This document shows positions 1 through 8,043 of a stretch of DNA of 62,826 bases, piece after piece. Position 1 is the first letter of the stretch; every line of letters begins with the position of its first letter. Source of the stretch: a virus; the IMG/VR virus record IMGVR_UViG_3300023292_000010, positions 1-62,826 of that record. One strand, given 5' to 3'. The notes under the pieces are model-generated. The model saw only the letters and a program-made list of their open reading frames with translations. It ran no database searches and was not told where the DNA came from. The translations under genes and the position numbers were made by a program.

Positions 1-1054
1 CTCTTGTTGAACTACCTATAATTGCTTCGCGCGGTGGGGAAGCTATAACTATGCAATCTTTTCTCTGTGTTCCTGCAATTGCTGCTAGATCCGCTACCAC
101 TGTAATCTGATCCGCATTTGAAGTCATACCCGGGGCGATTAGGAAATCAACGGTTGTTGTTTCTTTATCCTCAAAGTGATCAAAAGCAGCTGCAAGTTCT
201 GAAGTTCCTAATGAACCAGAATTTACTCCACCGGAGAAGGTGAAAGATGTAGCTACTAGAGTTGAATCACCGTTGTAATTCTTAGGTGTTCCAGGGGTTA
301 GTGCAGTACCAGCTGCGCCAGTATTTGTGAAATCAGAATCAAATCCTACCATTTTAACATATTCTGATTTATTATTTATTACATCAATCGCATAATTACT
401 AGTTCCGTTACTATTTTTAGCATCGGTTGCAAGTGAGACAAAAGGATATTTTTCAAGAATAGTACCAACAGAACCTGTGATTTCTCCGGTTTTATCTATA
501 ACTACAACATGGGCTTCATCGTAAGTACCATTTCTATCTTCTGCATAAACTGATGTATATGGTCCTTCGTTAAATTCATCCTTATATGTCCATCCGTTCC
601 ATGTTCCGTGATCTGAGTCTGCTGGACAGATTTGAACCTCAATGCTATTACCAAGTGACCCTGGGAATTTAGCAATGTATGTGTGATCGCTATCACCCAG
701 AGCTGAAGTTTGATTATCAAAATCTTCTTCGTTTTTTACTATGGGTGCGTCAGCTGATGCATTTGCTCTAGAGTTTCTTGCAGCAGAGGTGACTTCTCTT
801 ACAACCATAAGGTTGTCTGAGTATCTTAGAAAGTATACTGATTGGTGAAAATCTACTGAATTGTTGTTGTCTGGTGTTCCGAATGTAGAAACCAATCCTG
901 CTTCATTAGCAGTGAGAATTGGTTCATCGACCGGACCCCAATTAAAGTTGCCTGCAATTACGCCAGTAGAAGATGCTATGTTAGCAATGCGACCTGAAAG
1001 ATCGATTTCTCTGTAGTTTACGGCAGGAGACGCTGAGGGAATGCCTAGAGTCAT
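1..1054 (-). CDS. 18: Tail sheath protein gp18, 5' part (cut by window edge)
   Basis: Contractile sheath subunit that polymerises around the tail tube. My own translation from the ATG at 1052-1054 gives about 351 uninterrupted codons to base 1; T4 gp18 has 659, so the C-terminal half lies outside. The N-terminus (MTLGIPSASPAVNYREIDLS) is typical of T4-like sheaths, followed by the 'STGVIAGNFNWGP' and 'NLMVVREV' segments and a later 'DFLIAPG' strand from the conserved core. It follows terminase gp17 in the usual T4 order and has its own late promoter 58 bp upstream. Incomplete only because of the window boundary. Confidence 0.93.
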   Translation of the reverse strand, partial: MTLGIPSASPAVNYREIDLSGRIANIASSTGVIAGNFNWGPVDEPILTANEAGLVSTFGTPDNNNSVDFHQSVYFLRYSDNLMVVREVTSAARNSRANASADAPIVKNEEDFDNQTSALGDSDHTYIAKFPGSLGNSIEVQICPADSDHGTWNGWTYKDEFNEGPYTSVYAEDRNGTYDEAHVVVIDKTGEITGSVGTILEKYPFVSLATDAKNSNGTSNYAIDVINNKSEYVKMVGFDSDFTNTGAAGTALTPGTPKNYNGDSTLVATSFTFSGGVNSGSLGTSELAAAFDHFEDKETTTVDFLIAPGMTSNADQITVVADLAAIAGTQRKDCIVIASPPREAIIGSSTR

Positions 1055-1111
1055 TTTATTCTCCTTGTGAAATTATACGGCTTATCATAATACGTTTATA
1101 TCAATCACATC

Positions 1112-1119
1112 TATTTATG
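1112..1119 (-). promoter_or_regulatory. T4-type late promoter for gp18
   Basis: Minus-strand CATAAATA lies in the 77-bp gap between the gp17 stop and the gp18 start, the right place for a late promoter read by a gp55/gp33-type sigma complex. It is a one-base variant of the TATAAATA box seen before other late genes here. Confidence 0.6.
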
Positions 1120-1131
1120 AATATTTTCGAT

Positions 1132-2754
1132 TTAAAAATCTGGTCCTAATGGTACTTCTGCGATTGCCCACGGATCATCAAACACATCAGGAACTTCTTT
1201 TCTCTCAAGTTCTTTGATGTAATCCTCACCATTATCAATATATCCAAACGCGGGCATTTCATTTTCTATTTCTAACATTCTATCCTCAAATAGCATTTTA
1301 CTGAGATCAATATCAGTAAGATCATTAAAGAAATTTGTACCGGCAAAATACCCAAGAAGAACAAAATTCATAACTAAATCGTCATGATTACCCTCTGATG
1401 CTTCGTATGATGAACCTTTTGCTACAAAGGTTGAAACTTCTAATATAGTATTCTCGTCGACAATATTTAGTTTATTTTCTTCAAGTAAATCCTTGAATGA
1501 CGAACATCCAATTCTCTTAACTTTTTTGCTCATGTTGAGACCTAGAGCAGATGCTTTAATTGCGGATTCGACGAACATATTTTCATATTCAAGATCGTAA
1601 TATAAACCGTTACACACAACTTGCCCAGCGTCATTTGCCTCAATTACAACTAGACACTCGTTATACATATTCGCATATTTGTATATTAGATTTGGGAACA
1701 ATAGTGGTGAGATCATATTAGATCTGTATGTGAACACCTGTTGCCACGGTGAGACGGTGAGATCAATAATGTTGAATGTTGAATAATCGAGACCCCTACC
1801 CTTCGCTACGTCAACCATCATTACATAATTATGTTTCTTATCGGGTTCTGCGTAAACCCTCATTATGTCATCTATAGTATGTAAGGGATCTTGTGCTCTT
1901 AATCCCATCAGGGTCATAGCATTAATTAATGTATCACCAGTACCAAAGAACGTATTACCAAATTCCTGCTCAAACTGTCTAACGGAGGTGTTAGCAATAG
2001 TCTCCTGTTTCCATTCTTCGTCGCGGCCGGGAACGTCCCACCAGTCAACACGGAAAGGTACATATGAGCTCGTACCCTGAATAGCCGATTCCCACAATTT
2101 CTGAAAGATGTTACCAATACCATTTGCTGTAGATGTAATGATAACCTTAGTAGATTTACCGGCAGAAATAACAGGATATGTTGATGTGTAGAATGTTGTT
2201 GCATCCTCAACGAATGCAAACTCATCTAAGTAAATTAAGTTAGCGGCGAAACCACGAACGGAAGATGATGAAGTACCTGCTGATAAAATACGAGAGTTGT
2301 TTGAAAATTCTATTGAACCTTTATTAAGAGATTTACACCCGGGTTGTAAGAAGAATGGGAGATTTTCTAACATCAGTGTAATTCTTGAAATCATCTCCCG
2401 CGCGATCAAACCTTTGTTGGCTAGAACCGCAACAGTCTTACTCTCATTAAAAATAGCATACCATAAAAGATATGCAACAGATGAGATAGATTTTCCACTC
2501 TGTCTACATGCAAGAACGATGTTAAATCGATTCTCATTAAAGTTTTTAAACATCTTTTCTTGGTAGGGATATAACTCAAATGGTACCAATCCCTCGTCAA
2601 GATTGATAATCATACAATATGTTTTTGCAAAGTACGCAGGATCAGCCATACATTTACCGTATTCTGTAACCTGTTCCATCGTCCATTTTTGTTCAACACC
2701 ATCGCGCTTTACTTTTATGTTACCGTTATATGAATCCTGATAATTATAATCCAT
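1132..2754 (-). CDS. 17: Terminase large subunit gp17 (packaging ATPase/nuclease)
   Basis: Motor that cuts concatemeric DNA and pumps it into the prohead. 540 aa (T4: 610). The ATPase domain has a Walker A-type motif CRQSGKS at about residues 83-89 and a Walker B LIYLDE at about 173-178. The C-terminal RNase H-fold nuclease shows VDVAKGRGLDYS at about 314-325, with a likely metal-binding Asp, and a later 'IEANDAG' strand. The start overlaps the gp16 stop by one base, so the two subunits are translationally coupled. Confidence 0.96.
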   Translation of the reverse strand: MDYNYQDSYNGNIKVKRDGVEQKWTMEQVTEYGKCMADPAYFAKTYCMIINLDEGLVPFELYPYQEKMFKNFNENRFNIVLACRQSGKSISSVAYLLWYAIFNESKTVAVLANKGLIAREMISRITLMLENLPFFLQPGCKSLNKGSIEFSNNSRILSAGTSSSSVRGFAANLIYLDEFAFVEDATTFYTSTYPVISAGKSTKVIITSTANGIGNIFQKLWESAIQGTSSYVPFRVDWWDVPGRDEEWKQETIANTSVRQFEQEFGNTFFGTGDTLINAMTLMGLRAQDPLHTIDDIMRVYAEPDKKHNYVMMVDVAKGRGLDYSTFNIIDLTVSPWQQVFTYRSNMISPLLFPNLIYKYANMYNECLVVIEANDAGQVVCNGLYYDLEYENMFVESAIKASALGLNMSKKVKRIGCSSFKDLLEENKLNIVDENTILEVSTFVAKGSSYEASEGNHDDLVMNFVLLGYFAGTNFFNDLTDIDLSKMLFEDRMLEIENEMPAFGYIDNGEDYIKELERKEVPDVFDDPWAIAEVPLGPDF

Positions 2755-3128
2755 TATGATTCTTCTGGGGTAACATCTATTACTTCCCCTTCTCGTTCAA
2801 GCTTGATTTTATTTGCTAAAACGGCTAATAGTTCAGAACTACTCCCGAGAAAAACTGTATCGTTTTTGGTGTCTTCTATGCCCGGGCGTGATTCGTTTTT
2901 AGTCGGGGCGGTAATTTCTTTATATTTTCTGTGCAATTCCATTGATTTATCATTGGTATTTGCAAGTGTAGTAAGGAGAGTAGCTAGTGCTTCAATCGAT
3001 CTGGGGTGTTCTGTAGACACAGCTATTCGCATAGTCAGCTCTAAAGCCTCTTGTCCCTTTTCTAATAGATCTTGGTATACCTTTCGGGCTTCTTCATAAT
3101 CTTCTTCTAAATCTTGTTCTTTTTTCAT
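2754..3128 (-). CDS. 16: Terminase small subunit gp16
   Basis: Regulator of gp17 that recognises DNA and stimulates its ATPase. 124 aa, mostly charged helix; the central stretch with SIEALATLLTTLANTND is the coiled-coil oligomerisation core expected of T4 gp16 (164 aa). Identified by position directly upstream of gp17 as well as by composition. The C-terminus is acidic (VIDVTPEES). Confidence 0.85.
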   Translation of the reverse strand: MKKEQDLEEDYEEARKVYQDLLEKGQEALELTMRIAVSTEHPRSIEALATLLTTLANTNDKSMELHRKYKEITAPTKNESRPGIEDTKNDTVFLGSSSELLAVLANKIKLEREGEVIDVTPEES

Positions 3129-3135
3129 ATCATTT

Positions 3136-3903
3136 CTATTCTATAAAATGTGTCCAAGTATCATTAAAGCCATAATCTGAATCTGGTCCTACACCTGGTG
3201 GTGTGGGTTCAACTTCTAGTCTACTGACATGACCATCAGAATCGGCGTTCTGTAAGTAAAAATCAACGATTGCTTTATTAATAATTGCTGTTTCTAATAT
3301 CGGTCCGTAAAAGCCTACTTTCATTTCAAATTCCATTGTATATACAATTGTTCTTCTATTCTCCATATCACCTTCAAAATCGTCATTAAACGTTACGGAT
3401 TGTAACGTTAACGGTACATCTTCAGAGAGATTAGGATATTCAGGAATTGGGATAATACTAACACTATACGCGGGTGGGAAATACGGAATGATTTGCTCTA
3501 CTACCTGTAATGCATCGTCCTGTGTTTTTGTATAAATGTTTAATGCAAAGTTTACAATATACGGAACACCAGGATAAACCCTATTACTTGATGTAGGAAC
3601 ATCAGTAGGTTGTTTAAATGTATTTTGATTTTGTAGCTGTCTAACTGAATCGTATGCTATATTTGTGATTTCAAATGACATTCTTGGAAGCTTAATAGCT
3701 ACCTGTGTATCTTCTTCAAGATCTGGATGTTCTCTGATTCTTTCAAGAAATTTTCTTTTAGCGCCATATGATAAAGGCACCTTTACTTGACTGATTACTT
3801 CACCAGCTGCATTTTTTCTTATGATGTGAATGTTATTGAATAATGCGCCAAAGGTTGACACAGATTTCATTATTCTACCGTGATAAAAGTGACCACTAAA
3901 CAT
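3136..3903 (-). CDS. 15: Tail sheath stabiliser / tail terminator gp15
   Basis: Caps the tail at its head-proximal end and joins it to the neck. 255 aa (T4: 272). The N-terminus 'MFSGHFYHGRIMKSVSTFGALFNNI' (first residues M-F-S-G-H-F-Y-H) is a recognisable T4-like gp15 start, and the central 'FNDDFEGDMENRRTIVYTMEF' strand pair is conserved in the family. It lies between gp14 and gp16 in canonical order, with its start overlapping the gp14 stop by one base. Confidence 0.92.
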   Translation of the reverse strand: MFSGHFYHGRIMKSVSTFGALFNNIHIIRKNAAGEVISQVKVPLSYGAKRKFLERIREHPDLEEDTQVAIKLPRMSFEITNIAYDSVRQLQNQNTFKQPTDVPTSSNRVYPGVPYIVNFALNIYTKTQDDALQVVEQIIPYFPPAYSVSIIPIPEYPNLSEDVPLTLQSVTFNDDFEGDMENRRTIVYTMEFEMKVGFYGPILETAIINKAIVDFYLQNADSDGHVSRLEVEPTPPGVGPDSDYGFNDTWTHFIE

Positions 3904-4778
3904 TAGTTATTCTCCGGTTCACCAAATGGATTTGACTCAGACCAATCTAACAATGTAGATGCTTGATCTTTAAAGTCTTCATTTTGGGAGTTTACTTGTG
4001 CAAGTTCATCGTCAACCGAAATTATGGTTCTTGTAATTAATGATTCGGATGCTGTGATACTACCTGCTATAAATTTATGATAAAGTCCATCGTCAGCGCC
4101 AATGTGTGCTAATTTAAGAATATTATCTGAATCGTTGTAATACGTAATCTTACCAGTAATAATAACACCGCCAGCTAATGATTGTGATACATTTTCACCA
4201 ATGATAAAGTCTGCTCCGTCTGAATCTGCAAGATTAAGTACTAACTCATATCCGCCCCGTTCAATGCTATCGATTTCAACAATACCTGTATCAAGATTCT
4301 CGTCGTTATATTCGAACAATTCACATTTAAGTTTATATGTCGGTAGATCAGATATTTTGAAGAACGGTTGCTCGTGTTCTACGTGCATAATCTCAAACAT
4401 AGAACCTGATAATGGGAGATATAAAAGATCACCCTCGTACGGTCGCGTGCCCGTGATTTCATTATCATTACTTCTAACTGTCTGTAGCCATCTTTTTCTA
4501 GAAACAATCATCGTTACTTGGTCGCGGATTTCCACTCCCCATTTAGCATAGACGTCTCCACCCTCGAATCCCTGTGGATTCTCAATATACATTTCTATTT
4601 TATGAGAGGAATTAAATGAGGAAGGTACGTCATCTCCAAATACTCGATTTTCGTTCACTATATCTCTCGGAAGATAATAAACATCTTGTCCATACAATTT
4701 TAGAGACTCTATGATAAGATCTTCATATAGATTCTGTTCGGATTTAACATTATCCGAGAAATAAAGGTTTCTAGCCAT
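3903..4778 (-). CDS. 14: Neck protein gp14
   Basis: Head-completion (neck) protein that binds gp13 at the portal vertex. 291 aa (T4: 256). N-terminal residues ARNLYFSDNVKSEQNLYEDL and the following 'YGQDVYYLPRDIV' match the well-conserved gp14 start in T4-like phages. It sits between gp13 and gp15. The C-terminal 'LLDWSESNPFGEPEN' is also family-typical. Confidence 0.94.
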   Translation of the reverse strand: MARNLYFSDNVKSEQNLYEDLIIESLKLYGQDVYYLPRDIVNENRVFGDDVPSSFNSSHKIEMYIENPQGFEGGDVYAKWGVEIRDQVTMIVSRKRWLQTVRSNDNEITGTRPYEGDLLYLPLSGSMFEIMHVEHEQPFFKISDLPTYKLKCELFEYNDENLDTGIVEIDSIERGGYELVLNLADSDGADFIIGENVSQSLAGGVIITGKITYYNDSDNILKLAHIGADDGLYHKFIAGSITASESLITRTIISVDDELAQVNSQNEDFKDQASTLLDWSESNPFGEPENN

Positions 4779-4781
4779 AAT

Positions 4782-5537
4782 TTATCCTACGTAAAATTCA
4801 GCAGGCATTTCGTGTTCATCCCTAAGATCTTGTTTAAGTTCTTTGAGTTTAACATCAGCCTCATCATATATAAATTGCCCGTTAATAACCACACCACCAG
4901 GAAGTTCCATATTACCAAACTTTTTCATATTTTGTCCCCATTGTCTTTTTATCAATTGTGTAGTGTATTCTTTTAACCATCTATCGTTATAAATTTTGGT
5001 GTAAGTTTCAGGATCTACAATTTGATACGTTTCAGCAACTAACCAATCACCTTCCTTAACATTTTGATCTGCGAAATCACCATGTAAATAAAGTCTATTT
5101 TGAGAATTCGAGAATGTTATTTGTGGCGTACCGTTTAATTTCATATCAAGAAGTGACATGTATTGTTGCATCTGCTCATAATAAGCAAAATCGCCCATGA
5201 AAGTGTTCATGTGGGCAAAATCCTGAAGTCTCATTTGATATTGAATGCTAAACATACCAGTTCCTGAAGATCCGCCGTCAGTTAATGGGAACAATTTTGT
5301 CACATATAGAACTGAATCGTTGAGAGGAATCCATTCATTTGTTACATCATCAGCAGTTACTAAATGCTTAAGGTATGTTCGCGCTGTGCCGTCATAATGG
5401 AATTCTTGAAATAATTCTAAAGCTTCGTCAACTCTATCGTCTACCTGGTCTTGGTCGACGTTAATCTCCATAACGGGTGCGCCTAATTCTCTTAAGCAAT
5501 ATTCTATTAGTGTTTCTCTTGAATTTGGATGTGCCAT
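4782..5537 (-). CDS. 13: Neck protein gp13
   Basis: Partner of gp14 in sealing the filled head and forming the tail docking site. 251 aa (T4: 309). Conserved features are the N-terminal 'LIEYCLRELGAPVMEINVD' helix, 'RVDEALELFQEFHYDG', and the C-terminal 'KRQWGQNMKKFGNMELPGG' block. It is the first gene of the neck-terminase run and has a late promoter immediately upstream. Confidence 0.94.
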   Translation of the reverse strand: MAHPNSRETLIEYCLRELGAPVMEINVDQDQVDDRVDEALELFQEFHYDGTARTYLKHLVTADDVTNEWIPLNDSVLYVTKLFPLTDGGSSGTGMFSIQYQMRLQDFAHMNTFMGDFAYYEQMQQYMSLLDMKLNGTPQITFSNSQNRLYLHGDFADQNVKEGDWLVAETYQIVDPETYTKIYNDRWLKEYTTQLIKRQWGQNMKKFGNMELPGGVVINGQFIYDEADVKLKELKQDLRDEHEMPAEFYVG

Positions 5538-5555
5538 GTTAATCCTTGTTTATTC

Positions 5556-5563
5556 TATTTATA
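5556..5563 (-). promoter_or_regulatory. T4-type late promoter for gp13
   Basis: A perfect TATAAATA on the minus strand about 20 bp upstream of the gp13 ATG, in the 38-bp gap after the preceding structural gene. It probably drives the neck and terminase run. Confidence 0.7.
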
Positions 5564-5575
5564 CCAAATCACATC

Positions 5576-6313
5576 TTATGTTAGGTATATATCATCAAGA
5601 TCAAAAATACCGTCTCTTCGTCCACCGGAATCTCTGCTTAGTGTGTATACACTAAAAAGTCCACCCACCGTTGCATCTGGAGAGCTTAAGTCAAGGCTTG
5701 ACTTGGGGATATCCCCAGCTTTTCTAAAATTGGCTTGTCCGCCTCTACCCGCTATGCTAGCGGTTAAAATGAAATTGTCACTGGAATCCCAGAATAAGGC
5801 ATCGCTGTTCCAGTTTCCTGGATTTTGCGTACTCCCGTCGAACTGAGCGGCGGCATAATACCCCTCATTAGAATCTAATGTTATTAGGGTTAACGTAGAA
5901 ACGGCATTAGCTGAGTTGGTGACGTCCTGAAAGGAACCAAACGTGGCAGTTGCATTTCTGAATGTAGATAACACGAAGGCAGCACCGCCACCAAATCCTG
6001 TAATATCTACATCGACCGTTCCGGTATCTTGACCTGTCCCCGTCCACGTCACGTGTGTACATGACGAGTTAACGAACGATCCATTTCTTCGGGAAGCGAG
6101 CGTAAAACCTGTTGGAGCTGTCGGTTGACCGGCAGCACTGTTTTCTAGCACAGTGCTGAGGATCATGAGGTCTTCCTTACGAGTTCCAGCCGGTAAAGAT
6201 ACATTTACCGTAGCGCTGGCCGTGTTTGTATCGGCATAGGTACTTCCGATGTACTCAATCTGTGGAAGATCCTTCACATTGTTGATCTTACCTATGAAAT
6301 TCCCCTGTAACAT
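5576..6313 (-). CDS. Virion structural protein, fibre/appendage-like
   Basis: 245 aa, rich in Gly, Ser, Thr, Ala and Asp, beta-strand-like throughout, with no catalytic motif or signal peptide. It resembles lectin-like or adhesin-like appendage proteins at the distal end of fibre clusters, but I do not recognise a named family. Its start overlaps the next gene's stop by one base and it is the last gene of the fibre run before the neck genes. Likely a host-range or decoration protein; function inferred from position and composition only. Confidence 0.6.
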   Translation of the reverse strand: MLQGNFIGKINNVKDLPQIEYIGSTYADTNTASATVNVSLPAGTRKEDLMILSTVLENSAAGQPTAPTGFTLASRRNGSFVNSSCTHVTWTGTGQDTGTVDVDITGFGGGAAFVLSTFRNATATFGSFQDVTNSANAVSTLTLITLDSNEGYYAAAQFDGSTQNPGNWNSDALFWDSSDNFILTASIAGRGGQANFRKAGDIPKSSLDLSSPDATVGGLFSVYTLSRDSGGRRDGIFDLDDIYLT

Positions 6314-6669
6314 TAAGAGATTTCCTCATATGAGCAAATACCCTCTAGAGAAGAAGCAACTGAAGCTGTAAGCCTAAGAGTGTCGCTCTCTTCTAAGTAT
6401 ATTGGATTATTTTTGGTGATAACGTTCAACGTCGATCCCGGTGAGACGCTTACACTTTTGACCACCCTATAAGCGGTCGCAGATCTATAAATATCCACCG
6501 TGACATCGGCAGAACTGGTGGTAATGTTTGAAATTAACAGTGTTCCTACTTTAAGTACCTTTCCTGATGCCGCGCTGTTTGTTGTAATTGCCGTAGCAGT
6601 TACACCTATCGCCTGAACATCGGTTTTACCTAAAATAGTGGTTACGTTTACAATATTTGGTGCTGCCAT
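6313..6669 (-). CDS. Small virion structural protein
   Basis: 118 aa, all-beta in character (alternating V/T/S strands such as VGTLLISNITTSSADVTVDI), with no transmembrane segment. The layout 'intensity strand - hydrophobic pair - YLEESDTLRLTAS' resembles small phage tail accessory proteins found next to fibre genes. Immediately followed by another structural gene with a one-base overlap. Function unknown. Confidence 0.6.
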   Translation of the reverse strand: MAAPNIVNVTTILGKTDVQAIGVTATAITTNSAASGKVLKVGTLLISNITTSSADVTVDIYRSATAYRVVKSVSVSPGSTLNVITKNNPIYLEESDTLRLTASVASSLEGICSYEEIS

Positions 6670-6681
6670 TTTATTTTCCTA

Positions 6682-7248
6682 TTATCCGAATACAATGGCC
6701 ATTGCAATGGCCTTTCCTGTTGTGACTCCACCACCTTGAAGTCCTTGAATTCCTTGAGGAATTCCGAAGTTAAAAATTGCAGACTCGGTGGTGCCTACAT
6801 TAACGACAGTTGCGGTGGCGTCAGAGTCGAGACTTGTTACTGTTCCGACCGCTATTTCTCCACCATCACCTTTAAGTCCCCTAATTCCTTGTGCAAGACC
6901 AAAGTCGAATGTGGCTGAATCGGTTGTTCCGGTGTTATTGACGGTTGGTGTTGAACTAGAATCGAGGCCGGTGACTATTCCTACTTGAATAGTTGCAGCA
7001 AGACCCTTAGGAATCCCGAAGTCGAAAATCGCCGCAGCGGCCGTGCCTATATTGGTGACGCTGGCATCCGAATCCGGCGCAAGCGTGGTTACAGTTCCTA
7101 CAGCGATCGTCGCGGCATCACCCTTTGGCGCGGCAGTGAAACCCGTAATATTCCAGACCTGCTTTGCAGCTGAATATGTATATGTTAGATCCCCAAAGGT
7201 ATATTCTTGGGCGTCTGAAGGTGAACCTGGAAAATTTAGTACTGCCAT
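6682..7248 (-). CDS. Collagen-like repeat tail fibre protein
   Basis: 188 aa. Three tandem repeats of roughly 43 aa follow an N-terminal module; each has a beta section (xTIxVGTVTxL...NxGTxxxAxFxFG) ending in a short collagen-like Gly run such as IPQGIQGLQG. The C-terminus (TTGKAIAMAIVFG) matches a tip sequence I associate with short fibres of marine T4-like phages. The repeat suggests a trimeric fibre whose length can change by recombination. Expressed with the neighbouring fibre genes. Confidence 0.75.
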   Translation of the reverse strand: MAVLNFPGSPSDAQEYTFGDLTYTYSAAKQVWNITGFTAAPKGDAATIAVGTVTTLAPDSDASVTNIGTAAAAIFDFGIPKGLAATIQVGIVTGLDSSSTPTVNNTGTTDSATFDFGLAQGIRGLKGDGGEIAVGTVTSLDSDATATVVNVGTTESAIFNFGIPQGIQGLQGGGVTTGKAIAMAIVFG

Positions 7249-7250
7249 TT

Positions 7251-7949
7251 TTAGACTCCTGCGCCATGGATCGTTTTAAGAGTGGATCCCGCCGAATTTT
7301 TTATAAGAAGGGTTGAGAGGGTTTTTAATTGGACGGAAGATACGGCGTCGTTTCCGATCTTTCCTTCCGTCACGGATAAATCTATTAATTGTATGGTTCC
7401 TACCGAGGCATTCGCCATGTGAACTTCTTCCACCGAGGAATCCGCGAGTCCTCCACCGCCTGGTACTGCCCCTACCCACTGAGATGTATCAGAGTCAGTG
7501 TAATAAATATATAAGAAACCGTCAGCTTTACTCCACCACTGGTCTGCGTGTGTTGGGGAAGCTGGAGGACCCTCCGAAATAGTAACGCCACCACTGCTCC
7601 CGGTAGATGATATGACACCAGTTCCAGAGTCATATGCAATACCCGTTCCGGCTGAAAGGTGAGTTCTTACCTCCGCTGGGGATGGTCCTGTATAAGATAT
7701 TACACCAGTAGAAGCGCTATACGTTAGAGAACCGTCACCACCAGTATTGGTCACGGATACGCTAGACCTAGCGGCGGATACGGTACCGCCTGAATCTAAA
7801 AACTTGACTATAGCATTCGAGGAATTCTTATAATGAATAACACCGTCTTCGTAATTGAGTGCTAATTCGCCATACTCAAGGTCACCAACTAAAGGGACTT
7901 TCGCCGCTACAGAGGATTTCTTAAGTATAATTTTTGCGTTAGTGACCAT
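7251..7949 (-). CDS. Tail fibre protein
   Basis: 232 aa. The N-terminus 'KIILKKSSVAAKVPLVGDLEYGELALNY' is the fibre start seen in many T4-like marine phages (KSS..., GELALNYEDG, IHYKN). The middle is Gly/Ser-rich and the C-terminus (LLIKNSAGSTLKTIHGAGV) is nearly identical to that of the fibre at 15591-16553, suggesting a shared trimerisation or tip module. Start chosen at the ATG preceding this N-terminus. Confidence 0.8.
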   Translation of the reverse strand: MVTNAKIILKKSSVAAKVPLVGDLEYGELALNYEDGVIHYKNSSNAIVKFLDSGGTVSAARSSVSVTNTGGDGSLTYSASTGVISYTGPSPAEVRTHLSAGTGIAYDSGTGVISSTGSSGGVTISEGPPASPTHADQWWSKADGFLYIYYTDSDTSQWVGAVPGGGGLADSSVEEVHMANASVGTIQLIDLSVTEGKIGNDAVSSVQLKTLSTLLIKNSAGSTLKTIHGAGV

Positions 7950-7965
7950 TATAGATTCCTTAGAA

Positions 7966-8043
7966 AAGGTAGTTTTTTACCCTATAAGATAAAAATCTTA
8001 GTTTTAGGGGGTAAAAATGGTTGTTTTTATCTTAAAAGATAAA
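7966..8043 (-). terminator. Structured intergenic segment with nested inverted repeats
   Basis: The 94-bp gap between two fibre genes holds an 8-bp hairpin (TTTATCTT/AAGATAAA, 2-nt loop, about 8024-8041), a second long-range stem (TTTACCC/GGGTAAA) and an inner AAGAT/ATCTT stem. On the minus strand it directly follows the stop at 8044, so it may terminate or slow transcription of the large fibre gene. A clean U-tract is not adjacent, so terminator activity is uncertain. Confidence 0.45.

Noticed and set aside
1-1054. gp18 looking truncated
   Set aside because: The frame is open to base 1 and matches the family; it is cut by the window, not by mutation.
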